42,196 nt of DNA from IMG/VR virus record IMGVR_UViG_3300023082_000004, positions 1 to 42,196 of that record. The stretch is one strand, 5' to 3'. Below the pieces are notes generated by a model. The model saw nothing but the letters and a program-made list of their open reading frames with translations, ran no database searches and was not told the origin of the DNA. Shown here piece after piece: positions 17,715 to 26,664 of the stretch. The translations under genes and the position numbers were made by a program. Numbering within the stretch: position 1 is the first letter of the stretch; each line of letters starts with the position of its first letter. The stretch comes from a virus.

Positions 17715-19346
17715 ATGATAGGAACGCCAGCAATATTAAATACGCTAAGATTTATTGACACATCAAATCTTAACAGCGGTTTTGATGGCAACTACTATCG
17801 GAATCAACTTTTAGATTATCAAACAGGCAAATGTTACGCTCAAAAGCTTAAAAAAAGCGACACTTTAACGCTTCAATTAATAGTTGATAGCTCAACTTCT
17901 CCTAGTGTACCGCCAGATTTAGAGTTTTACAATGAAAGTAATTTGCTTTATTTATCTATTCCGTGGCAATTAAACCCTTTAGTTATTGCAGGAAATCCAG
18001 ATTTAAAGATTTATGAGATAATTTATTCTTTAGCTGGATTTGTTTCGGGCGCATACGTGGCGCAGTTTGATGTTTTTACAACTGAAACATTAAGCATCGA
18101 AGATCAGCAGGATTACACAACCTTATTAAAGTACAAAAACAAAGAAAATAACTACGATGTTGTTTTTGATACGGGTATTGAATTTCAATTTCGTGTTGAA
18201 TCATGGGTGGAATACGAAACTACAGAAAACGAAAGGGCTGTTTATGCAGATCAAGTTCATAACTTAACTCAATTATCATCTGTAGCGTTTAGAAAGCATA
18301 ACTTTTATGTAGGCTTTGAAGTAGGCGTACCTAATTGGATATTAGATAAGGTAGTACATATTCAGCAATGCGATCAGGTTTCGTATGATGGTATTTATTA
18401 CCAGGTGCCAGCTGAAGAACAATTTGAGTACGAAAAAAACCCAGATAATAACTATATTGGTGGAAAAATTGTAATTCATCCATCTGAAAACAATTTTACA
18501 AAATATACAACACAGCCAGGTCAATCTGGAACAACATTTACGCCCGTGCAAAAGACAAACCAATATTTAGGTGTAATAGCTCCGTTAACTGTTAATGGCC
18601 TATTTAAGCTCGCGTCTGTTTTAGAGTATGTAGCAATCTTAAAAACGGGTGCTGATTATGTTTTAAATATTGGCATTACGCCAAACGGTAACGAGATAGG
18701 TCAATTCATCGTAGACAGTCAGGAAAATTCTTTTGAGGTTCAATATGTATTCAGAAACGCAACGCCTGTTTATTTTAGCGGAACAGGAATAAATGCTGAT
18801 GAACTGTATTTAGTTTGGAAGCAATTAAATGAAATACCCGTGCCTATTGGCGGAGGAAATGTACCGCCTCCCGTTGGCATTGGGGCGAAAATGCTTTATG
18901 AAGAAGTTAATCCAGGAGATTTTGCTTTAGATTTCGACCAAACTACAGGCTTAGGCGATTCAAATAGAGATTGGAGAGGATGGGCAGTTTCGGGAACCAA
19001 TGGGCGTGTTGATATGAGTAATGCTTATCCTATAGGATGGGATAGAGTAGATTCAAATGATATCGGAACTAGTGTAGGCGCAAACGCAAAGCTTATACCA
19101 AAAGCAGCATTACCAGCCGAGGGCATAGCAACTTTATCCGTTACCGTGAATTCAAGTCCTGGCGATATTCCAGATGCAAATAATCCAGTAGCAAGAGCAG
19201 GAAGTAATAACGGTGCTTTTGCTTACGAACTAAGAAAGGGTACAGGAGCCGCTACTTTGGGTAAATCTGCAAACTTAGGGGATGGCGCAAACTTTGATGT
19301 AAGACCAAATAGTATTGTTTCTGTTTGGGTTGTTAAAATAGCTTAA
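17715..19346 (+). CDS. Minor tail protein with collar-like C-terminal domain
   Basis: A 543-residue protein. Residues 1 to about 380 form a beta-rich tail domain. After a glycine/proline linker (PVPIGGGNVPPPVGIG, about 375-390) the last 150 residues (MLYEEVNPGDFALDFDQTTG, NRDWRGWAVSGTNGRV, AYPIGWDRVD) look like a tail-collar or receptor-binding type domain in which a glycine/asparagine-rich fold repeats short strands. It probably sits at the tail tip and may contact the host. Confidence 0.6.
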   Translation: MIGTPAILNTLRFIDTSNLNSGFDGNYYRNQLLDYQTGKCYAQKLKKSDTLTLQLIVDSSTSPSVPPDLEFYNESNLLYLSIPWQLNPLVIAGNPDLKIYEIIYSLAGFVSGAYVAQFDVFTTETLSIEDQQDYTTLLKYKNKENNYDVVFDTGIEFQFRVESWVEYETTENERAVYADQVHNLTQLSSVAFRKHNFYVGFEVGVPNWILDKVVHIQQCDQVSYDGIYYQVPAEEQFEYEKNPDNNYIGGKIVIHPSENNFTKYTTQPGQSGTTFTPVQKTNQYLGVIAPLTVNGLFKLASVLEYVAILKTGADYVLNIGITPNGNEIGQFIVDSQENSFEVQYVFRNATPVYFSGTGINADELYLVWKQLNEIPVPIGGGNVPPPVGIGAKMLYEEVNPGDFALDFDQTTGLGDSNRDWRGWAVSGTNGRVDMSNAYPIGWDRVDSNDIGTSVGANAKLIPKAALPAEGIATLSVTVNSSPGDIPDANNPVARAGSNNGAFAYELRKGTGAATLGKSANLGDGANFDVRPNSIVSVWVVKIA

Positions 19347-19348
19347 TC

Positions 19349-19741
19349 ATGCCAAATAGAGACAAACGACTTAGAGGATTAATTGTTGAATGGATAAGCG
19401 GAGTTTTAACTAATTTCATATCTGTTAATAGCCTTTTAAGATATAAAAACCCCAACAATTTTACTGACCCTCGAGATATTCCAGATTTGGGAGAAGTAAT
19501 GTATCAAATCGGACTAGCTGGCGGTTTGACTAAAAAAATCATAAACAAGTTAGGTTCTGATGTTGATGGTTCGGGAAATTTAGATTTGAGTTTAGAAACA
19601 GGAATACCAGCAAATGCAAATTATACAGTTTACATAAATGGATATGCTGGATTACAGGCTATAAGTTACGATGAAAACGGTATGATAATGGGCGGATTTG
19701 GAGTTGCGCCAACTGATACGATAAAAATAATATTCATATAA
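19349..19741 (+). CDS. Minor tail-region hypothetical protein, 130 aa
   Basis: Starts 2 bases after the collar-like gene and ends overlapping the fibre gene by 1 base. The second half, with TVYINGYAGLQAISYDENG, may be a small beta domain. It is likely a tail accessory protein by position only. Confidence 0.55.
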   Translation: MPNRDKRLRGLIVEWISGVLTNFISVNSLLRYKNPNNFTDPRDIPDLGEVMYQIGLAGGLTKKIINKLGSDVDGSGNLDLSLETGIPANANYTVYINGYAGLQAISYDENGMIMGGFGVAPTDTIKIIFI

Positions 19742-22665
19742 TGAAAAGATTAATAACCATATTTTTACTCGCAATAAGCGGCTTTGCTTCGGCTCAATAC
19801 CAACTTAACTATGCCGATATACGAATTGGAAATTCAAATACAGGTAAAATAGTTTTAAGGGGTTCTAATGTTCAGTTCCCTTTTTTGGCTTTAGGCTCGA
19901 CTACTGATAGTGTAGTTACTATTGATAATGGAGTTTTTAAAAAGGTTCCTCGTTCTCAATTTAGCGGAGGCGGTAGCGGTGCGGTAAGTAGCGTATTTGG
20001 TCGTACAGGCGATGTAGTTGCCCTATCAGCCGATTACAATGCATTTTACCCCTTACTTGCATCAACTTACAACAATCCAACATGGATAAACACTTTAGCT
20101 TATTCAAAAATTACGGGCGTTCCTGCATTTATTACAACTGAAACAGATCCTATATGGACTGGTGTATCTGCAAATTATAGAACAAAAACACAGAACGATG
20201 CTTTATACTATCCTTTAACAGGCAATCCTAGTGGTTTCTTAACAAGCTATACCGAGACAGACCCTTTATTCGACACTAAATTTGCAGGAAAAACAACCAC
20301 AGGTTTAGCAGAGGGTACTAATTTATACTTCACTCAAGGTAGGGTAAGCGCTAATACAGATGTAACAGCTAATACAGCAGCAAGACATAGTGCAGTTACA
20401 ATAGGAACGGCTAATGGACTTTCTTTAGTTGGTCAAGCATTATCATTAAGTTTATCGTCAAGCGGCGTTACAGGAGCGTTAAGCGGATCAGACTGGAATA
20501 CTTTTAACTCAAAACAAAATCAATTAGTTTTAACAACATTAGGAACAAGCGGAACAGCGAGCTTAATTGGGAATACTTTAAACATTCCTAATTATGCAAC
20601 AGGAGGTGGCGCAGGAAGTTCAGCTTTAAGGGTTCCGGTTACTTTGGCATCGGGAGCAACTGTTATACCAATTACTTGGGCTACATATTCGGCAACATAC
20701 GGCGTAAGCCCTACAGATTTGAGCTTAATTGAACTATCATCGACAGGCGACAGACAAGTATTTACCAATTGGTATTCAGATGATAATGGTGTTACTTATA
20801 AGTTTGATGTAGCACCCGAAACGGGAAGTAGAAACTTTGTAGTAGTTATTTCAGGAGGCAGTACTGTTACATCAGGCAACGTGACGAGCGTTACTAGTGC
20901 TAATGGGGATATAAGTGTTACTAATTCAACTACAACGCCTGTATTGACATTAAATAGTGGAACTGGTGCAAATCAGATTGTCAAAAGAAATGGTAGTGGT
21001 TCAATTGCGGATTTAGCGCCTTATCTATTAAGCTCAAATGCTGCTTCTACTTACTATCCCTTAACAAATCCAAATGGCTATACGTCTAATTCAGGAACAG
21101 TAACAAATGTTACTAGTGCAAACGCGAACATATCTGTTGCTACAGGAGGCTCAACACCTGTTTTGACATTAAATACAACTATAACCTCGAATACCACAGG
21201 GAATGCAGCCACAGCTTCTGCCGTTCCTTGGGCGGGAGTGACGGGCAAACCCACCGCATTAAGTCAGTTTACTAACGACTTGCCTATTCCAACTTTACAA
21301 CAAATAACTACATCTGGTAACATAAGTCAAAACAGTATTTTAGTACAAAAAACAAACACTACCATACCAACTTTGGGTTCTGGACAAAACAGTTTATACC
21401 TTATAGATTCAGGCGGCAATTACGGTACTCAGTTAGGTGTTCTGGGAACTGGATGGGGTTTTTTACAACAAGCAAGAACAGACGGAACCGCTACAGCATA
21501 CCCTTATTTAATAAATCCTAAAGGTGGAAATCTATTGATTAATACCGAAACCGACAATGGGGCTTCGCTTCAAGTGAGCGGTAAGGCAACGGTGTCAATT
21601 GCGCCAACAAACCCTACTGATGTTGTAAGAAAAACAGAATTAGATACAAAACAAAATCAAATTAATGGGACTGGATTTGTTAAAGCATCAGGGACTACAG
21701 TAAGCTATGACAACACGAGTTATTACCCTGCATCAAACCCAAATGGATACACATCAAATTCAGGCACTGTTACATCTGTTACAAGTTCGAATGCAAATAT
21801 AAGCGTAGCGACAGGAACAACAACTCCAATTTTAACGCTAAATAGCACAATTACATCAAATACTTCGGGTAATGCTGCGAGTGCTAGTTCTGTTCCTTGG
21901 ACAGGGGTAACATCAAGACCAACAGCGTTAAGTCAATTTACAAATGATTTGCCGATACCTAATCTTCAACAAGTTACCACCGCAGGAAATGTTATTACAA
22001 ACAACATGGTTATAGGGTCTGCAGATAACGTATTACCCTCTTTAGGGGCGGGCAATTATAAGTTGTTTTTAGGTAATAATGGTAATGCTTACGGTACTCA
22101 ATTTGGGGTTATTGGTAATGGAATGGGATATTTACAGCAAGCAAGGATAGATGGCACAGCGACAGCGTATTCCTTTATGTTAAATCCCCTGGGAGGTAAT
22201 GTGTTAATAGGCTCTACAACCGATAACGGAGCGTACAAACTCCAAGTAACGGGCGGTATAAGCGCTACGGGAAATGTAGGTATTAACGGCGATATTTCGG
22301 CCTCAAATTTAGCTAGTGGACCCTACACCCCGTCTTTAACGGCCGCAGCAAATAATACTAGCCCTAGTATATCGGGCGCGAAATATAGCAGGGTAGGTAA
22401 TATAGTGACGGTATCAGGAAATGTAACTATAAACGTGACGGCCGCAAGTACTAATACTGTCGTTGGGGTTGCATTGCCTATTCCATCCAATTTCACGCTG
22501 AATGACGATGTTACGGGAACACTTACAGCTTTAAATTCATACGGACAGCAACAATTAGTAACAATAGCAAATTCAACTTCGGACAGAATAGACTTATCTT
22601 TTTTTAGCGGCTCAACTACGGGGGCTAATACATTCTACTTCATTTGTCAATACATAATCAAATAA
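19741..22665 (+). CDS. Large tail fibre with N-terminal signal peptide, 974 aa
   Basis: The protein opens with a textbook Sec signal peptide, MKRLITIFLLAISGFASAQ, cleavage expected after FASA. Then come low-complexity T/S/N/G-rich repeats typical of trimeric fibres, including SSVFGRTGDVVALSADYNAF (about residues 84-103). A unit of about 180 residues is present twice (439-616 and 662-840). The last 110 residues (YTPSLTAAANNTSPSISGA...) match a C-terminal fibre domain I recall from other Bacteroidota phages. A signal peptide on a virion protein is unexpected. It is coupled to the preceding gene by TAATG. Confidence 0.75.
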   Translation: MKRLITIFLLAISGFASAQYQLNYADIRIGNSNTGKIVLRGSNVQFPFLALGSTTDSVVTIDNGVFKKVPRSQFSGGGSGAVSSVFGRTGDVVALSADYNAFYPLLASTYNNPTWINTLAYSKITGVPAFITTETDPIWTGVSANYRTKTQNDALYYPLTGNPSGFLTSYTETDPLFDTKFAGKTTTGLAEGTNLYFTQGRVSANTDVTANTAARHSAVTIGTANGLSLVGQALSLSLSSSGVTGALSGSDWNTFNSKQNQLVLTTLGTSGTASLIGNTLNIPNYATGGGAGSSALRVPVTLASGATVIPITWATYSATYGVSPTDLSLIELSSTGDRQVFTNWYSDDNGVTYKFDVAPETGSRNFVVVISGGSTVTSGNVTSVTSANGDISVTNSTTTPVLTLNSGTGANQIVKRNGSGSIADLAPYLLSSNAASTYYPLTNPNGYTSNSGTVTNVTSANANISVATGGSTPVLTLNTTITSNTTGNAATASAVPWAGVTGKPTALSQFTNDLPIPTLQQITTSGNISQNSILVQKTNTTIPTLGSGQNSLYLIDSGGNYGTQLGVLGTGWGFLQQARTDGTATAYPYLINPKGGNLLINTETDNGASLQVSGKATVSIAPTNPTDVVRKTELDTKQNQINGTGFVKASGTTVSYDNTSYYPASNPNGYTSNSGTVTSVTSSNANISVATGTTTPILTLNSTITSNTSGNAASASSVPWTGVTSRPTALSQFTNDLPIPNLQQVTTAGNVITNNMVIGSADNVLPSLGAGNYKLFLGNNGNAYGTQFGVIGNGMGYLQQARIDGTATAYSFMLNPLGGNVLIGSTTDNGAYKLQVTGGISATGNVGINGDISASNLASGPYTPSLTAAANNTSPSISGAKYSRVGNIVTVSGNVTINVTAASTNTVVGVALPIPSNFTLNDDVTGTLTALNSYGQQQLVTIANSTSDRIDLSFFSGSTTGANTFYFICQYIIK
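21055..21588 (+). repeat. Internal fibre repeat, copy 1
   Basis: Encodes fibre residues about 439-616. It starts at NPNGYTSNSGTVT and contains ALSQFTNDLPIP, LQQARTDGTATAY, NPKGGNLLI and LQVSGK. It is similar in protein, and partly in DNA, to 21724-22260; many third positions differ, so the duplication is not recent. Confidence 0.8.
21724..22260 (+). repeat. Internal fibre repeat, copy 2
   Basis: Encodes fibre residues about 662-840 with the same order of motifs as copy 1: NPNGYTSNSGTVTSVTS, ALSQFTNDLPIP, LQQARIDGTATAY, NPLGGNVLI, LQVTGG. A shorter, partial match to the first part also occurs near 20878-20960. Confidence 0.8.
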
Positions 22666-22667
22666 TC

Positions 22668-23963
22668 ATGAAAAAAATACTCATAATACTTTCTTTTTTT
22701 GTTTCTTATTCCGCATACGCTCAATACGTACCTAAAGCAGGAAACAAATTAAATGTTAAGCCTAACGGAATATTAGTTCCAACTTCATCAGCTGATGATA
22801 CGCCTATAGCAAGGCTAGAGGTTTTTGCTTCGGGCGTTTCTACCATAAAACCAACAGCTTTACCCATCGCATCCGCTTCTCTTTTAGGAGCTTTTAGAGT
22901 TGGCACAGGACTTTCGATAGATGGAAGTGGCATATTAAGTACGGTTGGCGGTTCTGCTCCTGACACGACTATTTATCGTACAGTAGCTAATAGTAGAAGT
23001 TTAGCGCAAACACAAACTGCTTTAAACGCAAAGCAAAACACTTTAGTAAGCGGAACAAATATTAAAACAATAAACGGGGCTTCTGTTTTGGGTAGTGGCG
23101 ATTTAATTGTAACGGGCTCAAGCCAAACTTTAGACCAAGTTTTAACAACTGGAAATACCTCAACTCAGAACGCTACAGTTGGAGGATTATCAGCATCGAA
23201 TAGAATAGCAGTTGGCGGGGCTTTAGATGTTAATTACGTTTCAAAGTTCATTTCAACCACATCGGATAATTACAACGCCTTTACATCAACATCAGGAACA
23301 GGAGAATATGGAATTTACGACAATGCTTTATACTTTCAAGCCTTGACGCTAAGTAACGGCATTCGTTTTTATGGCAATAATACAGCTCCTAATGCTGGGC
23401 TTTCAGTGAACGCATCTAATAATGTAGTTATTCAAAGTTCGCTAAACTTATCTCCTTTAACAGCTTCTACACTACTCAAACTAGACGCTTCTAAAAATGT
23501 AGTTAATGCAGTTTCCAACACCGACTTTTTACCTGTTGCATCGCCAACAATGACGGGAACGCCAGTAGCGCCAACTCCAGGAAGCAACATAAACACAACG
23601 CAAATTCCAACAACAGCATGGACCAACACATATTACGCAACTAAAGCAAGTCCGACTTTTACAGGCACGCCAGCAGCACCGACGGCAACTGCTAAAACGA
23701 GTACCACGCAAATAGCAACAACTGCTTTTGTAGGTAAACAATTTACGGCAACAGGAAGCGGAACAGGCGCAGCAACAACAATCAGCTTTGCTCATGGAGT
23801 TTCTGGCGTTACATCCGTAAATAGTGTGATCGTAACACCAAACAATGCCGCGGCTGCAGGATTGATTTATGTAACTCTCGATGCTACAAACGTAAATGTT
23901 GTATATTCCGTTGCTCCTGCTTCGGGTACAAATAATTTAGCTTATTCAGTTTCAATTAAATAG
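22668..23963 (+). CDS. Tail fibre-like protein with signal peptide, 431 aa
   Basis: The frame is open from 22644, but the ATG at 22668, 2 bases after the previous stop, gives the signal peptide MKKILIILSFFVSYSAYAQ. The body has fibre motifs: ALNAKQNTLVSGTNIKTING, then two copies of a TGTP-AP-T-TTQI-TTA unit (TMTGTPVAPTPGS and TFTGTPAAPTATA). The last 60 residues (ISFAHGVSGVTSVNSVIVTP...) resemble the end of the next protein and may be a shared receptor-binding or trimerising tip. Confidence 0.7.
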   Translation: MKKILIILSFFVSYSAYAQYVPKAGNKLNVKPNGILVPTSSADDTPIARLEVFASGVSTIKPTALPIASASLLGAFRVGTGLSIDGSGILSTVGGSAPDTTIYRTVANSRSLAQTQTALNAKQNTLVSGTNIKTINGASVLGSGDLIVTGSSQTLDQVLTTGNTSTQNATVGGLSASNRIAVGGALDVNYVSKFISTTSDNYNAFTSTSGTGEYGIYDNALYFQALTLSNGIRFYGNNTAPNAGLSVNASNNVVIQSSLNLSPLTASTLLKLDASKNVVNAVSNTDFLPVASPTMTGTPVAPTPGSNINTTQIPTTAWTNTYYATKASPTFTGTPAAPTATAKTSTTQIATTAFVGKQFTATGSGTGAATTISFAHGVSGVTSVNSVIVTPNNAAAAGLIYVTLDATNVNVVYSVAPASGTNNLAYSVSIK

Positions 23964-23965
23964 CC

Positions 23966-24478
23966 ATGAAAAAATTATTAATCTTATTACTATTTGTAAG
24001 TGCTTTTGCTAAAGCGCAATTAACGCCAGTTGCATCTAAATCTTTTGGCACTATATCAGATTTGAGGTCACAAAGCGGAAGTTCAAATACTCAGGTATTA
24101 TTGCAGGGTTTGAATGCCATAAATGACGGCAACGGCGGCATATATATGTGGGATGATTTAAGCACAGCTACAGATGATGGGCTTTCCGTTATCAAAGTAG
24201 CGAGCGTAACAACTGGAAGATGGCTTAAAATGCCAAATTCAAACACAATTAAAGGTAATGTAACTTTTAGCGCAGCAGTTCTGCAAACAGCTTATGTAGT
24301 TAATCACGGGCTTTCTTTTGCTCCAAATCAGATTTACATACAGGCGAGGTCGTCAAATGCTGCGGTTCCATCATGGGTAAGCAACATTACTTCAACGTCT
24401 TTTACGGTAAATTTTGCCAGCGTTCCTATTTTAGGAACCAATAACATTACTATTGATTACTTAATTATTAAGTTCTAA
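23966..24478 (+). CDS. Short fibre-tip-like protein with signal peptide, 170 aa
   Basis: Begins with the signal peptide MKKLLILLLFVSAFAKAQ. The C-terminal 70 residues (VVNHGLSFAPNQIYIQARSS..., ending ITIDYLIIKF) match in layout the end of the 431-residue fibre protein. It could be a tip protein that binds the host or caps the fibre. It overlaps the next start by 1 base. Confidence 0.65.
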   Translation: MKKLLILLLFVSAFAKAQLTPVASKSFGTISDLRSQSGSSNTQVLLQGLNAINDGNGGIYMWDDLSTATDDGLSVIKVASVTTGRWLKMPNSNTIKGNVTFSAAVLQTAYVVNHGLSFAPNQIYIQARSSNAAVPSWVSNITSTSFTVNFASVPILGTNNITIDYLIIKF

Positions 24479-25713
24479 TGAAAAAACTAATATTATTACC
24501 AGAAACAATACCTCCTATAAGTTCTACGGTAAGCAAAACAACTCATGTAATAACTTATTCTGATGGTGTTGTAATTACCTTAGTTGGCAGTAATACAGTT
24601 GCTATTCGTAAAGCTGCTTATTTAAAAGCTAAAGGCGATATTAAGCCTCCTATTTCGGATTTTAAAACGATTACTTACATCGAGTATGCGAACCTTTCGA
24701 ATGTATCGGATAAAAAATATAAAGTTATCCCAGGCATTTACAAGCAGGGCGCGTACCACGAAAATTTAACAAACGTCGATTTCGATTTAACGGGTGTTGT
24801 AATACAGGATTTAAACAATTCGGCTTTAACAATCGCGGGTAAAAGCATCAACGTTTCATACCGTAATGCCTCATTTAAAAACGTAAATGCTTACCAAATT
24901 AATTGTTATAATTCAGACAAGGTAGTTTACAATGGTTCGGCAGGAACTTACATTGATCGTTTAAAAATTGATGGATTTACTTTTGATGGTGGCGGTTCGC
25001 CTTTCCATTCAGACGGAAATGTAAGATCGAAGGGTGTGCATGACGGGGTTTTAAAAGGTTTTGTTTTCTCGAATAACGTAGTTAAGAACAACCTCGGCTC
25101 TAAGTTCATGGTTTACTTAGGTAATGGTTTTGACTTCGATATTTTCGGGAACACGTTTGAAAACATTAACAAGCAAAATAACGAAGATAATGGGATGTTT
25201 TACCTTAAAGCAACGGGTAAGCTCCACAATAACAAAGCATCAAATTATCAGGGGTATTTAGCTCGTATTTGGCCCCATAGTATTGGAGAGAGAAGAACGG
25301 TTGAAGTATATAACAACATCGGTTTAGATGGCGATAAATACGGGTTGATTGAACTGCAATTTTCGCCTGACTTTATTGAAAGAGGTGCAGAACCAGCTGA
25401 TGCAAAAGTGTATAATAACACCGCCTTAAACCTAAATAAAACAACTGATTGGGCTGGGGAATTACTAACTTTATATAATACTTACGGTAAAGTAGAATAT
25501 TACAACAACTTAGGAGCGACTTTAGTAGGCCAAGAGGGCGGAAGGCCAACAAGAGATTACAAAGTAATATCTGGAAATAAAATGGTTTTCGGTCAATACG
25601 ATGATAAGAAAACTACGTTAATAATATCTGGTCAGAACTTATATTTCGACAAAGTATCTGATGCAGTAAATGATAATTTAACAAGTAAACATAACGGAAT
25701 AGGAGCGAATTAA
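24478..25713 (+). CDS. Putative tailspike / parallel beta-helix protein, 411 aa
   Basis: From about residue 100 onward the sequence shows repeated short strands with N and G turns (FDLTGVVIQDLNNSALTIAG, FVFSNNVVKNNLGSKFMVYL, FDIFGNTFENINKQNNEDNG), the look of a right-handed parallel beta-helix as in tailspikes and pectate-lyase-like enzymes. It might bind or cleave a host polysaccharide; the catalytic residues cannot be assigned. Its start MKKLILLPETIPP lacks the hydrophobic core of the three preceding genes, so no signal peptide is expected. Confidence 0.65.
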   Translation: MKKLILLPETIPPISSTVSKTTHVITYSDGVVITLVGSNTVAIRKAAYLKAKGDIKPPISDFKTITYIEYANLSNVSDKKYKVIPGIYKQGAYHENLTNVDFDLTGVVIQDLNNSALTIAGKSINVSYRNASFKNVNAYQINCYNSDKVVYNGSAGTYIDRLKIDGFTFDGGGSPFHSDGNVRSKGVHDGVLKGFVFSNNVVKNNLGSKFMVYLGNGFDFDIFGNTFENINKQNNEDNGMFYLKATGKLHNNKASNYQGYLARIWPHSIGERRTVEVYNNIGLDGDKYGLIELQFSPDFIERGAEPADAKVYNNTALNLNKTTDWAGELLTLYNTYGKVEYYNNLGATLVGQEGGRPTRDYKVISGNKMVFGQYDDKKTTLIISGQNLYFDKVSDAVNDNLTSKHNGIGAN

Positions 25714-25714
25714 A

Positions 25715-25897
25715 ATGAAAAAAGACAGAGAAAAAGTAAACAGCAAAAAAGGCTTAGGCTCTAAAGGGATTTCAGAAAACAAACAGGAACAAGTTCCGCC
25801 AACAGGAACACCTTGCGACAAATCTAATCCAGACGATCCGCATCATGGCGAAGCTGGCGATTACGACGAAAAGTGCAATTGGATTCCAAGTGTATAA
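25715..25897 (+). CDS. Small hydrophilic protein, 60 aa
   Basis: Rich in K, E, D, P and H, with two cysteines (TPCDKSNPDDPHHGE and EKCNW) that with the histidines could bind a metal; this is speculation. It starts 1 base after the tailspike stop and is followed by a terminator-like hairpin at 25914. Confidence 0.6.
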   Translation: MKKDREKVNSKKGLGSKGISENKQEQVPPTGTPCDKSNPDDPHHGEAGDYDEKCNWIPSV

Positions 25898-26258
25898 CAG
25901 AAGTTTTCAAATCGCCTCGTTTATCGGGGCTTTTTGCTTTGTCTATTCCTGGTTTGTTTTAAGCGGTATAATGGGCTGGTTTGTATCGAGATTTCCAAGA
26001 GAGGCTTTTATTTCGGGTCTTATGGGTTCGTATTCCATATATCTAATTTATTTCGCTTATACCATCACCAAAAATAGAAAGGAACGATTATTGTTTAAGA
26101 TTGGTGTAGTAAATTTTATAGGCACAATAATAATGCGTACTTTAACGCCAATTGCATTAATGCCTTATCCCGTTGTGTATCTAATTGCGCTCAACAGTTT
26201 TACCCTCGGATATGTATTCTATGCTTTATTTAAATCTGATAATAACGGAGATTACTAA
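25845..26258 (+). CDS. Small multi-span membrane protein (start uncertain)
   Basis: Hydrophobic protein of up to 137 residues with three or four membrane segments (for example FCFVYSWFVLSGIMGWF and SIYLIYFAYTI). The first ATG, at 25845, lies inside the previous gene. A GTG at 25890 or an ATG at 25971 are alternatives, and the hairpin at 25914-25939 falls inside the longer versions. The longest frame is given. It heads a run of membrane proteins placed before the lysis genes; the function is unknown. Confidence 0.5.
   Translation: MAKLAITTKSAIGFQVYNRSFQIASFIGAFCFVYSWFVLSGIMGWFVSRFPREAFISGLMGSYSIYLIYFAYTITKNRKERLLFKIGVVNFIGTIIMRTLTPIALMPYPVVYLIALNSFTLGYVFYALFKSDNNGDY
25914..25939 (+). terminator. 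Terminator-like hairpin after the tail operon
   Basis: GCCTCG (25914-25919) pairs with CGGGGC (25925-25930), including one G-T pair, followed by TTTTTGCTTT. It is nearly identical to the hairpin at 35710. It may end the tail operon, but it overlaps the possible 5' end of a membrane-protein gene. Confidence 0.5.
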
Positions 26259-26259
26259 A

Positions 26260-26664
26260 ATGACATTTAGCTGGGTAAAGATTGTGATAAACTACATAAT
26301 ACTAAACATTTTATTCGATGCTCTTTCAATGGGGCATGGTGTTTTATATAACTTAGGTGTTGCAATCTCGGTTGTATTCGGGCTTTGCGTAAGGCTTATT
26401 ATGGAATACAGTAATGGAAGCTTAACTAAAAAGAAAGCTATTGTTCATTCGATATTGTCTATTACAATTTCTTACTTTTCATATTTCATTTATGAATCTA
26501 AATTTTCATGGGTTCCAATTCAGATATATTTAGGTATTGTTAGCTTTATGGCATTCTATTTGGTAAAGGTAGGCGAGAAGGTATTTATAATCGGATTACC
26601 TACTTATCTTAATTTACTTTGGGATACATTATTAGCAAAACGAGATAAGGGAGGTGTAAAATAA
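26260..26664 (+). CDS. Multi-span membrane protein, holin-like, 134 aa
   Basis: The frame opens at 26185, but the ATG at 26260, 1 base after the preceding stop and downstream of GGAG, is preferred. It has four probable membrane spans (INYIILNILFDAL, NLGVAISVVFGLCVRLIM, ILSITISYFSYFIYE, IYLGIVSFMAFYLV). Size and location before the endolysin allow a holin or related lysis role, but a better holin candidate lies after the endolysin. Confidence 0.6.
   Translation: MTFSWVKIVINYIILNILFDALSMGHGVLYNLGVAISVVFGLCVRLIMEYSNGSLTKKKAIVHSILSITISYFSYFIYESKFSWVPIQIYLGIVSFMAFYLVKVGEKVFIIGLPTYLNLLWDTLLAKRDKGGVK

Noticed and set aside
23529-23795. Cysteine-rich leftward frame (88 codons)
   Set aside because: Antisense shadow of the fibre repeats; the many cysteines come from reverse reading of threonine/alanine-rich codons.
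19741-25713. Possible diversity-generating retroelement acting on the fibre repeats
   Set aside because: No reverse transcriptase is present in the genome and the repeats differ at synonymous as well as non-synonymous sites, not specifically at adenines.
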